Below, piece after piece: positions 1 through 8,515 of a stretch of 64,000 bases of DNA. Source of the stretch: a virus. The DNA lies in IMG/VR virus record IMGVR_UViG_3300008114_000012, positions 1-64,000 of that record. One strand, given 5' to 3'. Every line of letters starts with the position of its first letter. The first letter of the stretch is position 1. A program made the position numbers and the translations under genes. The notes under the pieces were generated by a model. That model was not told where the DNA came from. It was given only the letters and a program-made list of their open reading frames with translations, and did not search any database.

Positions 1-1
1 T

Positions 2-199
2 GATGGTAAGGGTGGATTTTATAGACTAAAAGGGTTTTATAGTTTGGGGGGCGGTGGTGGTGCAGGTGTTGAAACGTCGAATGGCGGTAATGGTGGCCCA
101 GGAGGACCTGGTTCAGGTGGTGGGGGAGGAGGTTCAGGTACAACAGGAGGGACTGGTGGAAAGGGAGGTCAAGGTATTGTAATAATAACTTGTTGGTAA
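2..199 (+). CDS. Glycine-rich tail fibre/adhesin protein, C-terminal end (partial)
   Basis: The window opens inside a reading frame that ends at the TAA at 197-199; 65 residues are visible and the start lies outside. The residues are mostly Gly with Ser, Thr and Pro, and the frame closes on a hydrophobic strand, GIVIITCW. Gly-rich sandwich domains ending in a short V/I strand are typical of distal phage tail fibres and adhesins, where they form a bundle of polyglycine helices. That role is inferred from composition and from the adhesin and glycosyltransferase genes that follow. Nothing catalytic is visible. Confidence 0.6.
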   Translation, partial: DGKGGFYRLKGFYSLGGGGGAGVETSNGGNGGPGGPGSGGGGGGSGTTGGTGGKGGQGIVIITCW

Positions 200-259
200 A
201 TTAAAACTACTATTTACCATCTAACATAAATTAATATTTTTTCTATAAAAACAATTGTA

Positions 260-1507
260 ATGAAAATTTTTATTCAAATCGCATCGTACAGGGACCCACA
301 ACTTATCCCTACTATTGAAAGTGCGTTAGAGAACGCAAAAAGACCTAAAAATTTAGTATTTGGTATTGCAAGACAATTCCATGAAGAAGATGGTTTCGAT
401 AATCTCGATAAATACAGAAAGGATAAAAGATTTAGAATTTTAGATATTCCATATAGTGATTCTAAAGGTGTTTGTTGGGCTCGTCACCAAGTACAACAAC
501 TTTATAAGGGTGAAGAATACACCATGCAGATTGACTCACACATGAGATTCGAAAAGAATTGGGATGATGAGTTTATTAAGATGGTTAAACAACTTCAAAA
601 AGATGGTCACAAAAAACCATTGCTGACCGCCTATGTTTCATCATTTGACCCTGATAACGACCCGGCAGCTAGAGTCCAAGAACCATGGAGAATGGTGTTC
701 GACCGTTTTATTCCCGAAGGTGCGGTATTCTTCTTACCTGAAACATTACCGGGTTGGCAAGATATGAAGAAGCCAGTAACCGCTCGTTTCTATTCCGCTC
801 ACTTTGCGTTCTCCGTTGGGGAATTCAGTACGGAAGTGCAACACGACCCTGAATACTATTTCCACGGAGAAGAGATATCAATCGCCGCAAGAGCACATAC
901 TCACGGATATGATTTATTCCACCCTCATAAAGTTTTAGTATGGCACGAATATACTCGTAAAGGAAGAACCAAGCAGTGGGATGACGACAGAGAATGGCAC
1001 CTGAAAAATAACCATGCTCACAAAAAGAATCGTCAATTATTCGGAATGGATGGTGAGGAAATGATTGATATGGGTATATACGGTTTTGGTACCGAAAGAA
1101 CTTTGGCCGATTATGAAAAATATGCTGGAATCAATTTCAAGAAGAGAGGTGTACAACAATATACGTTAGATAAACTTTATCCACCAAATCCACAGAATTT
1201 TGAAACTGAAGAGGAATATATGGAGTCATTCTCATCAATTTTCAAACACTGTATTGATGTTGGTTATTCTCAAGTACCTGAAACTGATTATGATTTTTGG
1301 GTAGTTGCATTCCACGGGGAAAACGATGAAACATTGTATAGATTAGATGCCGACCCCGGCGAAATTTCAAGAATGAAAAATGACCCTGACGGATATTGTA
1401 AAGTATGGAGACAATTCCAAACTGTTACAAAACCAAAGTATTGGGTTGTATGGCCTTACTCAACATCAAAAGGATGGTGTGAAAGAATAACCGGTAATTT
1501 ATTTTAA
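260..1507 (+). CDS. GT60-like N-acetylglucosaminyltransferase (GlcNAc family)
   Basis: A 415-residue protein that opens directly with the GT-A-like strand MKIFIQIASYRDPQL and has a metal-site-like DSH at residues 92-94 (QIDSHMRF). This layout matches the GlcNAc-transferase family (PF11397, GT60), known from enzymes that add GlcNAc to hydroxyproline of Skp1 and from many bacterial and phage homologues. There is no signal peptide or membrane segment, so it should act in the host cytoplasm. Residues 1-300 carry the catalytic domain. The last ~110 residues, rich in Tyr and Trp, form an unassigned tail. It is the first of four linked sugar/methyl-transfer genes (5 bp to the next). The acceptor is unknown; the neighbouring Pro/Thr-rich adhesins are plausible targets. 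Confidence 0.75.
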   Translation: MKIFIQIASYRDPQLIPTIESALENAKRPKNLVFGIARQFHEEDGFDNLDKYRKDKRFRILDIPYSDSKGVCWARHQVQQLYKGEEYTMQIDSHMRFEKNWDDEFIKMVKQLQKDGHKKPLLTAYVSSFDPDNDPAARVQEPWRMVFDRFIPEGAVFFLPETLPGWQDMKKPVTARFYSAHFAFSVGEFSTEVQHDPEYYFHGEEISIAARAHTHGYDLFHPHKVLVWHEYTRKGRTKQWDDDREWHLKNNHAHKKNRQLFGMDGEEMIDMGIYGFGTERTLADYEKYAGINFKKRGVQQYTLDKLYPPNPQNFETEEEYMESFSSIFKHCIDVGYSQVPETDYDFWVVAFHGENDETLYRLDADPGEISRMKNDPDGYCKVWRQFQTVTKPKYWVVWPYSTSKGWCERITGNLF

Positions 1508-1512
1508 TATAT

Positions 1513-4500
1513 ATGAAAATTTGTTTCGCGACAGACGTTAATTATCCAAATTATACAAAAAGAATTCAAAGAAACACATTAAAAGATTTTTTGGATAGAA
1601 AATTATATGAATATGATGTTAGTTATTATATCTCTACTAATCGTCCTAAAGATTTAGAGAAGTATGATAATATTAAAAATGTTAGAATATTCGATATAAA
1701 TGAATTGAGAAGTTCTCATGATTATTCTTTACAATATGAATTACTTCCTGAGGACCCTACTGGAATATATCCCGCAAGGTACCCTTGGAACTTGAGGAGG
1801 TTTGTGATTGAGCAAGCGGCTAAAGATGGTTTTGATTATATCATATATGTGGATGGAGATACTGTGTTTCACAAACATGTAAATACTGAAGAAATTGTTA
1901 ATACTATAATTAGAAATCACGAGCCTAATACTGTTAAAACAAATGCTGCGGTTTTCTACTACTCTAAAGAATCAACATCAGAAGTTTTTCATTTACACCC
2001 CAAGTATTTTGAGGTTTTAAATCGAGAGTTTAAAGATGAAGAGCTTCATACTATGGACGGGCCATGCATGATTTTTATCGGGGAAAATCCTGAAAAAATA
2101 TTAGAGTTAACAAAAGTTTGGCACAAGTTTGCCGAATTTGGTTATAAGAAAGAATTTGGATTTGGGTACGAAAGTAACTTTCATGGTAATCTATCATTTA
2201 GTATTCCGATATCAGGTTTTAGAGTAAAATCAGAAGCCTATCCGTTTTATGCTGACCATGTGTCTGAAGATAGATACACTTATGGTAATCAGCATATAAA
2301 CTCTCAAGAAGATGTAGAAGAAGTTTTAGCTCCTGTAGAAGAAGATACATTTGATGGTCTATTTATTAAAAAAAATATACCAAACACCCAACCACAAATA
2401 AGTGATGATTTATTTAATGTGGAAAATATTATGGTTGAGTCAACTAAATCAGAACCTTATATTTTTGGAATACCATCTTCGAATACATTGAATTCCAATC
2501 AAAGTACTCATAGCGAAAATTCTATAACATTTTTAATGTCTAAATACTTTTCTCCTAAAGTACAAAGCAAATATACATTAATTTATGAGTCATTATTTAA
2601 ACCTTTAAAGGATGGTAATTTAAACATTTTAGAAATCGGTGTAGGTACAGTCTCAAAAACTCCTTTAGATGGAATGAGTCACGTACCAAGTGGTATGTAT
2701 GGATGGAAAGAAAGAAATTTAGGTTACGAACCAGGAGCATCACTTAGGGGATTAAGAGACTATTTTACAAACAGCCAAATCCATGGTGTTGACATTCAAC
2801 CTGATTGTTTGATTGAGGAAGAAAGAATTAAAACTGTTTTATTTGATTCTACAGACAAATCAAGGGCGGATGAGTTTTTTGAGGACGGCACTTTTGATAT
2901 TATCATTGATGATGGTGACCATGACCCAAACTTCCAAATTAAAACTTTAACAAACTTTTATCACAAGTTACACGATGGTGGGTTATACATTATAGAAGAT
3001 GTAGTTAATAGAGAAAAAGTTTGTAGTTATCTCGATGAAAATGAGATTAATTATAAGAACTACGATGTTAATGTAATAGTAATATCTAAAAAAAAAAATT
3101 TTGAATTCACGGTCCCTTCTGAAGATATAGAAATGAGAAAACCTGAAATTACTGAATTAAGAGCTCCTGAACAACCTATTCATTTTGTTAATGAGGAAAA
3201 AGAATTTAAAATTAATGGTATTAAATTTGCCGACAGAGGATTTTTCATCAATTTAGATAGTAGTACTGACCGACTTAGACTTGTTGTTAATCAAATAAAA
3301 AAATACGATATAGAGGGTCTAAATCGTTTTCCAGCACTAACCGATGAATGGAGACACTTTTCGTGCACTAAAAGTCATTTAAAAGTTTTTGAAACTTCAT
3401 TACTTGAGGATTATGAAACAATCTTTGTGGCTGAAGATGATTTTATGATTGAGGATTTGTGTTATTATCCTAATGGTTCTCCACAAAAATTCAACGATGT
3501 TTTACAAAGAGTTAGTGAAGATTTAAAAAACGTAGAATGGGATGTTTTAACTTTTGGTTGTAATCCGAAAGGACCACTAATTCCTATTACCGATAATTTG
3601 GCGGTTGCCAATAAAAGTACAGGTGCTTGGGCGTATTTGATTAAAAAGAAAGCTTACAGATATCTTTTAAAAAATTCAAATTATAAAAGGGATGTTACCG
3701 CGATTGATGATTGGTTACCTTTATTAAATGATAAAGGATTTGTTACACTTACAACAATACCTTTAACAATAAATCACGGAATTGGGTTGGTTTCAACTCT
3801 CCAACCGGCAGGACCTGTAAATTATGACGGATGGATAAAAGGGTCATATCATAAGTTTCTTTATGATATCTACCCAAGTAATAATTTTACAAATAATATT
3901 ATTGAGAAAGATTTGACTGTAATAATTACCGGTCATTTTGTTGAGAACTCAATATATTATTTAAACTATCTTCTTCACAGTTTACCAAATGTTCTAAACA
4001 AGTGTAAGATATTTGTTCATTATGATGAACACGGTGTTGATATAAACGACCAAAAAATAAAGTTATCGGCTTACTTTAGAGACACTAGACCTAACTTGAA
4101 TGCATCAATATCATATAGTCACGGAGGTTTAATATCATCTATTGATTATATTATTGATAAGATTAAAACTCCATACTTCCTACTATTAGAACATGATTGG
4201 GTTTTTCTTGACAAGACAAATATTGATTTTTCTTCCTTGTTATCGGCATTTAATAATCACAAATTCATAAACGCCGTATGGTTTTCAAAAGACGATAATC
4301 AAATGAGAGGATTTGAGATTGCTGATGATGTTACAGGAGCAATAACTCCTTTCGAGCTTGAATCAAGAGTAGGTGAATGTAATTTAGTTACAAGTTGTCG
4401 TTGGTCAAATAATCCCGCAATTTTCAGAACGGAAAAGATGAAAGAATGGTTTTACAATATAATCAAAAATGACCATGTCGGAACATCTCACCAAGGAAGC

Positions 4501-4716
4501 CATAATGTTGAGGAAACAATGATACCTTATTATAGAAATCAAATAAAAGAAAATGTTTGGGGAGATATCAAGGATAACTGGGGTACCTACTTGTACGGTA
4601 ACATAGGTGAAGGTCCTTATGTAGGTCACACAGACGCATCTAAAAGATACCAAGGACAAAGTAAGTCCCAGCCAGAAATAAACGGAGAGGAATACATTAA
4701 AAATAATCCTTTATGA
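1513..4716 (+). CDS. Four-domain glycosyltransferase-methyltransferase polyprotein
   Basis: A 1067-residue fusion. Domain 1 (about 1-250) is a GT-A glycosyltransferase with a DxD motif at D114-D116 (IYVDGDTVFH). Domain 2 (about 330-530) is a class I SAM methyltransferase with a glycine-rich loop near residue 373 (LEIGVGT) and an acidic strand IIIDDGDHD near 465, as in CmcI or macrocin/mycinose-type O-methyltransferases. Domain 3 (about 575-780) resembles GT25 LPS-type transferases: FFINLDSSTDR start and AEDDF near 641. Domain 4 (from about 800) starts LTVIITGHF, with LLLEHDW near 890, and looks like another GT-A fold. Linkers between domains are acidic. It overlaps the next gene by 4 nt (ATGA), so translation is probably coupled. 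It may build or cap a methylated glycan on virion proteins or host surface. Domains are well supported; substrates are unknown. Confidence 0.7.
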   Translation: MKICFATDVNYPNYTKRIQRNTLKDFLDRKLYEYDVSYYISTNRPKDLEKYDNIKNVRIFDINELRSSHDYSLQYELLPEDPTGIYPARYPWNLRRFVIEQAAKDGFDYIIYVDGDTVFHKHVNTEEIVNTIIRNHEPNTVKTNAAVFYYSKESTSEVFHLHPKYFEVLNREFKDEELHTMDGPCMIFIGENPEKILELTKVWHKFAEFGYKKEFGFGYESNFHGNLSFSIPISGFRVKSEAYPFYADHVSEDRYTYGNQHINSQEDVEEVLAPVEEDTFDGLFIKKNIPNTQPQISDDLFNVENIMVESTKSEPYIFGIPSSNTLNSNQSTHSENSITFLMSKYFSPKVQSKYTLIYESLFKPLKDGNLNILEIGVGTVSKTPLDGMSHVPSGMYGWKERNLGYEPGASLRGLRDYFTNSQIHGVDIQPDCLIEEERIKTVLFDSTDKSRADEFFEDGTFDIIIDDGDHDPNFQIKTLTNFYHKLHDGGLYIIEDVVNREKVCSYLDENEINYKNYDVNVIVISKKKNFEFTVPSEDIEMRKPEITELRAPEQPIHFVNEEKEFKINGIKFADRGFFINLDSSTDRLRLVVNQIKKYDIEGLNRFPALTDEWRHFSCTKSHLKVFETSLLEDYETIFVAEDDFMIEDLCYYPNGSPQKFNDVLQRVSEDLKNVEWDVLTFGCNPKGPLIPITDNLAVANKSTGAWAYLIKKKAYRYLLKNSNYKRDVTAIDDWLPLLNDKGFVTLTTIPLTINHGIGLVSTLQPAGPVNYDGWIKGSYHKFLYDIYPSNNFTNNIIEKDLTVIITGHFVENSIYYLNYLLHSLPNVLNKCKIFVHYDEHGVDINDQKIKLSAYFRDTRPNLNASISYSHGGLISSIDYIIDKIKTPYFLLLEHDWVFLDKTNIDFSSLLSAFNNHKFINAVWFSKDDNQMRGFEIADDVTGAITPFELESRVGECNLVTSCRWSNNPAIFRTEKMKEWFYNIIKNDHVGTSHQGSHNVEETMIPYYRNQIKENVWGDIKDNWGTYLYGNIGEGPYVGHTDASKRYQGQSKSQPEINGEEYIKNNPL

Positions 4717-6089
4717 ATATAAATTTATTTACCTCAAAACAAAATTATAGAAAAAATAAAAAACAATCAGAAGTTGATTATTGTTTAGATAAACATAAAA
4801 GTTTACCAATCGATGTTTTTTTTATTAGGGAAGGTCATAATACACCACCTTTTGCCGAGTTTTTTCAAGTCATGAATGTGTATCCCAATGACATTAATAT
4901 ACTATGTAATCCTGACGTTTTAATTGATGAAAAATTTTTAATAGAGATATTGAAGTTTTATTCTAATCCGAGTGAGGAGGTAAGAAATACTTGCCTTGCT
5001 TTATCAACTTGGGAAAAATATAGTGACGGTACGGAATCTAAAAAGATTAATGTAAGAGAACAAAACGTATGGGTATTTTTTGGTAGAGTAAAATTTGATG
5101 CGTCAATTGATGATTTAAATATGGCTCACGAATGCGGAGACTTGATGCTACTTTCAGAACTTACTTTTAAGTTTGGTCACAAGTTTTTAAATCCATATGA
5201 ACAATTCAAAGCTTATACCTATAAAGAAGTCGAACAACCTCAAGAAACTTTAACTGAAAATATTACAGTTGTTGTTAATCAAGAAGTTGTTGAAGAGGTA
5301 GTACCTGAAAAAATATACGACGGTAATTACAGGCATAAGTTGAACATGTTAATTACTTGTCACACTAGAGAGGATTATATTCCTCACCTAATTCAAATTA
5401 TCGAGTCATATAAAAAGATTGATGTAAATTATGCGATTTGTTATAATGGATATGATGATAATTTTAATTGTCATTTTAGAACAGTATACCAACCAAATAA
5501 TGGAAGAGGTGATGACGGTCATCAACACGGATGTCCTTATGCCGAAGCTGATTTAGATTTATTATTAGGAGGATATGATTATCTTAAAGACAATGGAGCT
5601 CATTTGTGGGTCAAACTGTCGGCCGATAGCTGGATGCTTGATGAGGATAAAATTATTCAAATTTTGGATGAATTGGAAAAAACTGATTGTGCGTATGCGG
5701 GAAACTTTTGGTATGAATACAAAAATATGTCAACTGACGTTTTCTTCTCAAGTACAAAGGTGAATAATATTTTTGAAGAATTTAAGAAACATAAAACCGA
5801 ATATTTTGACCAAATATATGAAGTTAAAAGTATGCAAGGGTTAGAAATGTATGTTGGTTTTATAAGTAGAATTTATGATAGACTTATCATTGAAAATCGA
5901 GAACCAATGCAAGCGGACTCTACAAGATGGGGGGTACAATCTTTGGGATGGACAATGAGCCATGCGATAGGTAATAATTTGAATTTTGTACAAAATTATG
6001 TACCTGATAATGGAAAGGTTACATTTAGAATAGAGAAAGGTCATGGTAATCCTTTCAGCGTAGAAGAAAATAAAATAAACATTTGGTAA
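4713..6089 (+). CDS. Two-domain GT-A glycosyltransferase-like protein
   Basis: A 458-residue protein with two halves separated by a Val/Glu-rich linker at about 185-205. The N-terminal half contains NILCNPDVLID, where the acidic residues sit where GT2-type enzymes bind nucleotide-sugar. The C-terminal half begins LNMLITCHTREDYI, a typical GT-A opening strand, followed by a polar loop with several His/Asp (GRGDDGHQHG) and LWVKLSADSWML, a DxD-like site. There are no membrane segments. Its start ATG overlaps the previous stop by 4 nt, and the next gene begins 4 nt after its stop, so the four genes look like one operon. The exact family cannot be named from sequence alone. It could be an unusual GT2 or a sugar-binding partner. 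Confidence 0.5.
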   Translation: MNINLFTSKQNYRKNKKQSEVDYCLDKHKSLPIDVFFIREGHNTPPFAEFFQVMNVYPNDINILCNPDVLIDEKFLIEILKFYSNPSEEVRNTCLALSTWEKYSDGTESKKINVREQNVWVFFGRVKFDASIDDLNMAHECGDLMLLSELTFKFGHKFLNPYEQFKAYTYKEVEQPQETLTENITVVVNQEVVEEVVPEKIYDGNYRHKLNMLITCHTREDYIPHLIQIIESYKKIDVNYAICYNGYDDNFNCHFRTVYQPNNGRGDDGHQHGCPYAEADLDLLLGGYDYLKDNGAHLWVKLSADSWMLDEDKIIQILDELEKTDCAYAGNFWYEYKNMSTDVFFSSTKVNNIFEEFKKHKTEYFDQIYEVKSMQGLEMYVGFISRIYDRLIIENREPMQADSTRWGVQSLGWTMSHAIGNNLNFVQNYVPDNGKVTFRIEKGHGNPFSVEENKINIW

Positions 6090-6093
6090 AAAT

Positions 6094-8466
6094 ATGTTAG
6101 AAACAATATTAAATTTTCACAACAATCAAGTTGACCCAATTATTATAAACAGAGAACAAGTTGGGTGTTTAGTCACTAATTTGATAGACATCATTGAGAA
6201 AAATGTCGAAGGTGACGTAGTAGAATTAGGATGTTATGTAGGAGAGTCATCAAAATATTTGATGAAAACTCTTGTAGAATATAATTCAACAAAAAAATTA
6301 TTCGTATATGACTCATTTGATGGGTTACCTGAACTTACAAAATGGGAAGAGTCATCAGGATGGCAACCAGGTACTCTTAAAACTACCGAAGAAGTTTTAA
6401 TTGGTAACTTTAAAAATAATAATCTTCCTCTTCCTATAATTCATAAGGATTGGTTCAAGGATATTCCTGATTACAAAATTCCTGAAAAAATATCTTTCGC
6501 CTTTTTAGACGGTGATTTTTATAACTCAATTTATGATAGTTTGACCAAAATTTACGATAAGGTAAGTGATGGGGGATATATTTTCTTTCATGATTTTATG
6601 AGAGCTGATTTACCTGGTGTTGATGCTGCGGTAAGAGACTTTTTATCTGAAAGAGGTTTGAAATATAACGTTGTTGAAATATGTGAGCAGGTTGGTATGA
6701 TGATTAAAACAGGAGAGAGAATTGAAGAAGTTGCCGCCACTCCTGAAGAAGTTGTGATTGAAACTGAACAACCTGTTGAAAATTATACATCAAATAAAAT
6801 CGTAACTTTGGTTACAGGTCTTTGGGAGATTGGTAGAGAAAATCTTGAAAATGGATGGTCTAGAAGTTTTGAGCATTATATCGAAAAATTTGTACAGCTT
6901 TTAAAGACTGAAGATAACATGATTGTCTTTGGTGATATTGAATTACAAAAAATAGTTTTCGAACATAGAACACAAAAAAATACACAATTCATAGTTAGGG
7001 ATTTAAGTTGGTTTAAAAGAAACGATTATTTTGAAAAAATTCAAAAGATAAGAACCAACCCAAAATGGTATAATCAGGTAGGGTGGCTTACCGAATCAAC
7101 TCAAGCTAAATTAGAGATGTATAATCCTTTAGTAATGTCTAAAGTCTTCTTACTCAATGATGCAAAAATATTAGATAAATTTAATTCAGATTATCTATTT
7201 TGGATTGATGCGGGTTTAACTAATACTGTACACGCCGGTTATTTTACACACGATAAAGTAATAAAAAAACTTCCTGATTTAATTAAAGATTTTCATTTTG
7301 TTTGTTTTCCATATGAAGCAAATTCAGAAATTCATGGTTTCGATTATGAAGAAATGAAAAAATATTGTGATGGAGCTAAAGTTAATAAAGTTGCAAGAGC
7401 TGGTTTCTTTGGTGGTAAAAAAGATACAATCGGTCAAATAAACGCAATCTATTATAGTTTATTGAATGAGACTTTAGATAGAGGTTTCATGGGTACTGAG
7501 GAGAGTTTATTTACAATTTTAGTTTACAAATATCCCGAATTGGTTGGTTTTTCCGAAATCGACGAAAGTGGATTGATGGGTAAATTTTTTGAGGAATTAA
7601 AAAATTCTGAAATAAAAGTAAAATCTGAAAAAGTTAATCAGTTGAGTGATTTGGACGTAAGTAAAACCGCTCTATATGTTTTAACTTTTAATAGTCCGAA
7701 ACAATTTGAAACTTTGATTGACTCGATGTTATTGTATGACGCGGACTTCATACATAAACCAATGAAATTCTTGATTGACAACTCTACAGATAGTTCTACG
7801 TTCGAAAGATATACTGAACTTTGTGAGAGATATAATTTTGAGCATATCAAGAAAGAAAACTTAGGAATTTGTGGAGGTCGTCAGTTTATCGCCGAACACT
7901 TTGAAGCAACTGGATATGATTACTATCTATTCTTCGAGGATGATATGTTTTTCTACACAGGAAACGAAAGTACATGTAGGAATGGTTTCCCTAGACAATT
8001 GAAGAGTTTATACGAGAAAACATTGAGAATTATAAATAAGGAAAATTTTGACTTCTTGAAATTTAATTTTTCGGAATTTTACGGAGATAATTCAACTCAA
8101 TGGTCTTGGTATAATGTACCTCAAAATGTAAGAGAGCAATATTGGCCTCATTATTCAAAATTACCTCAAATGGGTACCGACCCAAATGCTCCAAGAGCGC
8201 AATACGATAATGTAAAATCATATGACGGTGTACCATATGTAACAGGTGAAGTATATTATTGTAATTGGCCTCAAATAGTATCAAGAGACGGTAATAAGAA
8301 AATGTTCCTCACCGATAAGTGGGCTCATCCGTATGAACAAACATGGATGAGTTATATGTACCAAGAATTGAAAAAGGGTAAACTCAGGCCGGCTTTATTA
8401 TTGGCTAGCCCAACAGAACATAACAGGTTTGAGCATTACGACGGGTCGTTAAGAAAAGAAAGTTAA
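6094..8466 (+). CDS. TylF-like methyltransferase fused to HtrL/YibB-like and GT2-like glycosyltransferases
   Basis: A 790-residue three-domain protein. Residues 1-210 match macrocin O-methyltransferase (TylF, PF05711): VVELGCYVGESS near 43 is the SAM loop and FLDGDFYN near 140 the metal/substrate loop. Residues about 235-510 resemble HtrL/YibB (WlaTC) glycosyltransferases, with VTGLWEIGREN at the start and LFWIDAGLTN as the probable acidic site. Residues about 520-790 start ALYVLTFNSPKQFE and contain FFEDDMFF near 614, as in GT2 enzymes. An acidic linker (EEVVIETEQPVE) joins domains 1 and 2. Last gene of the sugar-transfer operon, 50 bp before the adhesin block. A methylated sugar on tail adhesins or a changed host glycan are the two likely outcomes; both are inference. 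Confidence 0.7.
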   Translation: MLETILNFHNNQVDPIIINREQVGCLVTNLIDIIEKNVEGDVVELGCYVGESSKYLMKTLVEYNSTKKLFVYDSFDGLPELTKWEESSGWQPGTLKTTEEVLIGNFKNNNLPLPIIHKDWFKDIPDYKIPEKISFAFLDGDFYNSIYDSLTKIYDKVSDGGYIFFHDFMRADLPGVDAAVRDFLSERGLKYNVVEICEQVGMMIKTGERIEEVAATPEEVVIETEQPVENYTSNKIVTLVTGLWEIGRENLENGWSRSFEHYIEKFVQLLKTEDNMIVFGDIELQKIVFEHRTQKNTQFIVRDLSWFKRNDYFEKIQKIRTNPKWYNQVGWLTESTQAKLEMYNPLVMSKVFLLNDAKILDKFNSDYLFWIDAGLTNTVHAGYFTHDKVIKKLPDLIKDFHFVCFPYEANSEIHGFDYEEMKKYCDGAKVNKVARAGFFGGKKDTIGQINAIYYSLLNETLDRGFMGTEESLFTILVYKYPELVGFSEIDESGLMGKFFEELKNSEIKVKSEKVNQLSDLDVSKTALYVLTFNSPKQFETLIDSMLLYDADFIHKPMKFLIDNSTDSSTFERYTELCERYNFEHIKKENLGICGGRQFIAEHFEATGYDYYLFFEDDMFFYTGNESTCRNGFPRQLKSLYEKTLRIINKENFDFLKFNFSEFYGDNSTQWSWYNVPQNVREQYWPHYSKLPQMGTDPNAPRAQYDNVKSYDGVPYVTGEVYYCNWPQIVSRDGNKKMFLTDKWAHPYEQTWMSYMYQELKKGKLRPALLLASPTEHNRFEHYDGSLRKES

Positions 8467-8491
8467 TTTTCTGAATTTTAATAACTCGTAG

Positions 8492-8500
8492 TATTTATAA
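8492..8500 (+). promoter_or_regulatory. Candidate phage promoter box TATTTATAA
   Basis: TATTTATAA lies 15 nt before the ATG of the giant adhesin, in the only intergenic gap since the glycosyltransferase operon. The same box recurs before most units in this window. Promoter function is inferred. Confidence 0.5.
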
Positions 8501-8515
8501 TCAAATAAGTTTTTG

